Part shown: in pieces, positions 62,801 through 64,000 of the stretch | Position numbering within the stretch: the stretch's first letter is position 1 | Layout: each line of letters starts with the position of its first letter | DNA from: Cryobacterium aureum | Lineage (GTDB): Bacteria > Actinomycetota > Actinomycetes > Actinomycetales > Microbacteriaceae | DNA length: 64,000 bases | Direction: 5' to 3' | Assembly: GCF_002954245.1 (NCBI RefSeq) | Contig: NZ_PPTG01000048.1 | Location: 558,001-622,000 of the forward strand | Notes under the pieces: generated by a model | The model's input: the letters and a program-made list of their open reading frames with translations, nothing else | Told to the model about the DNA's origin: nothing | The model's database searches: none | Program-made: the position numbers and the translations under genes

Positions 62801-62987
62801 CCGGGCTTGCCGTCGCAGCGAGGAGCGGCAGCAGCGCCCGCGTATCGGTCAACCTGGCCGCCGCATCCAAGCCGTGCTGGCGGCCCGCACCGAGCTGGGC
62901 GACCTCGTCGAGCCGAGCACGTACCTCAGCGAGGTCGACGAAGCCCACCCGAACGAGTTCGGTCAGGGTCAAGTGCAAACGCTCCAT
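59880..62987 (-). CDS. glnE: bifunctional glutamine synthetase adenylyltransferase/deadenylase
   Basis: A 1035-residue protein with two nucleotidyltransferase domains. The N-terminal, deadenylating half has the metal motif GMGKAGASELNYVSDVDVIFV near residue 235, and the C-terminal adenylylating half has GMGRFGGAELGFGSDADVMYV near 755; a helical regulatory part lies between, with domain-closing sequences LGPGGLRDIEF and LGRGSLSDVEW. Length is normal. It attaches AMP to the Tyr of GlnA when nitrogen is ample. It lies tail-to-tail with glnA and 37 bases downstream of glnA2 in the same direction. Confidence 0.95.
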   Translation of the reverse strand: MERLHLTLTELVRVGFVDLAEVRARLDEVAQLGAGRQHGLDAAARLTDTRALLPLLAATASPDAALVALVALLRQGAPELFDLLQSPEETGRLLKVLGSSSGLTEFFLRHPVELSVLAIPLAVLPSVDDLVSDLLDSVGAAEGFSQLVDDAAWIALRVRYRRRLAQLAAFDLEQADPVSGLDGVARTLSDLATAALEAALAVARTMSSGDTAGRGVFPTDQVRATRLAIIGMGKAGASELNYVSDVDVIFVADGDDAAGLESSRAVEIATRLAVLIMRGLGESGIEPELWEVDPNLRPEGKSGALVRSIESHLAYYDRWAKSWEFQALLKARTLAGDRELGGRYLDAVTPKVWSSASRENFVESVQRMRERVTDNIPDDEVDVQLKLGPGGLRDIEFTVQLLQLVHGQTDPDVRQAGTLPALTALATAGYVGRAEATEFAQDYRMLRLMEHRLQLQKLRRTHLVPRDEANLRVLARSTGLATSADGLTIRWSETKQRVRGLHERLFYRPLLSAVASLPAEGLNLTSAQAEARLAAIGFLNTKGALAHIAALSGGVSRRAAIQRHLLPVLLQWLSQGADPDYGFLAFRRLSDNLGSTYWFLRMLRDSSGAAERLTRVLSGSRYIGELLEKIPEAVAWLEDEADLQPRPRKSLQDETRAVLGRHESPDAAATILRAARRREMLRLAFAALLGQIDLDQLGQGLTDVNATYIQGVIAAVRGGDLPVQGASEAVRDGAAEPASSGGDGIEFGVIGMGRFGGAELGFGSDADVMYVFRAGVLEGEAANERARYIVRELNRLTEDGRLPLDLDIGLRPEGSNGPVVRSLQSYQAYYRRWSLTWEAQALLRGRGVAGDATLLRDFEAVADDVRYPAAISEQAVREVRRIKARVENERLPQGADPKRHLKLGRGSLSDVEWLVQLLQLQHAAAIPALRTTSTLSALAEAVSAGLIPAADAAVLRSAWIFASRARSAITLWTNHTSNVLPTDRAALEGIARVMEYPPGSGNQLEDDYLAVTRRARAVFERLFYGPVERPGPTVG

Positions 62988-63023
62988 CGCGGGTGGTTCC
63001 TTCGATCATCGACCACTGGCGAG

Positions 63024-64000
63024 TTAGAGCATCTCCAGGTTTTTTTGCAGTTCGAACGGGGTGACCTGTGACCGGTAGTCACGCCACTCCTGCCGTTTGT
63101 TCAGCAGAACATAGTTGAACACCTGCTCGCCGAGGGTCTCAGCAACGAGCTCGGACTCCTCCATGAACTGGATAGCGTGATCGAGGCTGGCCGGCAGTTG
63201 CGTGTAGCCGAGCGCACGACGTTCGGTATCGCTGAGGCTCCACACGTTGTCTTCGGCTTCCGGCGGCAGCTCGTAGCCCTCTTCGATGCCCTTGAGGCCG
63301 GCGGCCAGCATGAGTGAATAGGCGAGGTATGGGTTGGCCGCGGAGTCAATCGCACGGTACTCAACGCGGGCGCTTTGGCCCTTGTTGGGCTTGTAGAGCG
63401 GAACGCGCACCAGTGCCGAGCGGTTGTTGTGACCCCAGCAGACAAAGCTCGGGGCTTCGTCGCCGCCCCAGAGGCGCTTGTAGGAGTTCACGAACTGGTT
63501 GGTCACCGCGGTGATCTCCGGGGCGTGCTTGAGCAGCCCGGCGATGAACTGGCGGCCGATCTTGGAGAGCTGGTATTTGGCGCCGGCCTCGTAGAATGCG
63601 TTCGCGTCGCCTTCGAACAGCGACATGTGCGTGTGCATGCCCGATCCGGGGTGTTCCGACATGGGCTTGGGCATGAACGTCGCGTACACGCCCTGCTCGA
63701 TGGCGACTTCCTTGACCACGGTACGAAAGGTCATGATGTTGTCGGCGGTGGTGAGCGCGTCGGCATAGCGCAGGTCGATTTCGTTCTGGCCGGGACCGGC
63801 TTCGTGGTGGCTGAATTCCACAGAAATTCCGAGGTCTTCCAGCATGCGCACGGAGCGGCGACGGAAGTCGTGGGCGGTGCCGCCGGGAACGTTGTCGAAG
63901 TAGCCGGCTGAGTCGACCGGAACGGGACCGTTCTTGCCGTACTTCGACGACTTCAGCAGGTAGAACTCCACCTCGGGGTGGGTATAGAACGTGAACCCGC
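63024..64000 (-). CDS. glnA2: glutamine synthetase GlnA2-type (5' end outside window)
   Basis: The C-terminal about 325 residues of a second type-I glutamine synthetase; the frame is open to the last base of the window (FYTHPEVEFYLLK at the cut). It shows HHEAGPGQNEIDLRYADAL, PGSGMHTHMSLFEG, NSYKRLWGGDEAPSFVCWG and ALVRVP, with the ending YELPPEAEDNVWSL. The adenylylation motif NLYxLPPEE is absent, so GlnE probably does not modify it. GS-like enzymes of this group (GlnA2 or gamma-glutamylpolyamine synthetases) vary in substrate; the usual actinobacterial partner order glnA-glnE-glnA2 supports GlnA2. Confidence 0.9.
   Translation of the reverse strand, partial: GFTFYTHPEVEFYLLKSSKYGKNGPVPVDSAGYFDNVPGGTAHDFRRRSVRMLEDLGISVEFSHHEAGPGQNEIDLRYADALTTADNIMTFRTVVKEVAIEQGVYATFMPKPMSEHPGSGMHTHMSLFEGDANAFYEAGAKYQLSKIGRQFIAGLLKHAPEITAVTNQFVNSYKRLWGGDEAPSFVCWGHNNRSALVRVPLYKPNKGQSARVEYRAIDSAANPYLAYSLMLAAGLKGIEEGYELPPEAEDNVWSLSDTERRALGYTQLPASLDHAIQFMEESELVAETLGEQVFNYVLLNKRQEWRDYRSQVTPFELQKNLEML

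Overview
The window reads as chromosome of a high-G+C actinobacterium, most probably a member of the Microbacteriaceae (a Cryobacterium/Salinibacterium/Leifsonia-like organism; this is inference from protein character and gene order, not a database match). From about 23.9 kb to the end, the gene order (trpD | ctaE-qcrC-qcrA-qcrB | ctaF-ctaD-ctaC | erpA | pepA | lpdA-sucB | lipB-lipA | DUF4191 | RDD | glnA | glnE | glnA2) follows the well-known actinobacterial block that in Mycobacterium tuberculosis runs roughly from Rv2192c to Rv2222c. A sigA/parC/parE/murT-gatD block is embedded in it, and that block lies elsewhere in mycobacteria but together in streptomycetes. No tRNA, rRNA or CRISPR array was seen.

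Region 1 (1-15.2 kb) is accessory. It holds the 3' part of an FtsX-type ABC permease, a LysR regulator divergent from an EamA exporter, a TetR-DoxX pair, a small membrane protein coupled to an HTH protein, an ECF sigma factor with a partner membrane protein, an ArsR-SRPBCC pair, lone membrane and lipoproteins, a type-II NADH-dehydrogenase-like flavoprotein, a frameshifted gene remnant and an unknown protein with a HEPN-like motif. Its intergenic gaps carry a family of small hairpins with a common GAACC core, two identical 66-bp repeats, a remnant of a duplicated gene start, and alternating inverted repeats that look like mobile-element ends.

Region 2 (15.2-24 kb) is transport and carbon metabolism: an aldo/keto reductase, a Na+/H+ antiporter fused to a UBP zinc finger, a guanidinium exporter under a guanidine-III riboswitch, dhaKLM (PTS-driven dihydroxyacetone kinase) on one strand and glpF-glpK on the other. 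Glycerol can thus enter through GlpF and be phosphorylated by GlpK, while dihydroxyacetone is phosphorylated by DhaKLM.

Region 3 (24-36.4 kb) holds trpD, the cytochrome bcc-aa3 supercomplex genes on both strands, an RlmA-like rRNA methyltransferase, erpA, an M20 peptidase and DUF3043. Region 4 (36.4-48.7 kb) holds an alkaline-phosphatase-like enzyme, topoisomerase IV (parC/parE), a small zinc-ribbon protein, the MurT/GatD pair, the principal sigma factor, an MFS carrier and a PAC2 protein. Region 5 (48.8-64 kb) holds pepA, the 2-oxoacid dehydrogenase E3 and E2 genes, a membrane pseudokinase, lipoate synthesis (lipB-lipA), DUF4191, RDD, and nitrogen assimilation (glnA under a textbook GlnR box, glnE, and a second glutamine synthetase cut by the window end).

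The most notable observations are a GatD that has lost its nucleophilic cysteine next to a MurT that has lost its zinc ribbon (possibly tied to type-B peptidoglycan), the covarying hairpin family confined to the accessory 15 kb, at least ten apparently leaderless promoters of the form TAnnnT-N6/7-start, the guanidine-III riboswitch, the GlnR box, and a pseudokinase in the lipoate/2-oxoacid dehydrogenase neighbourhood.
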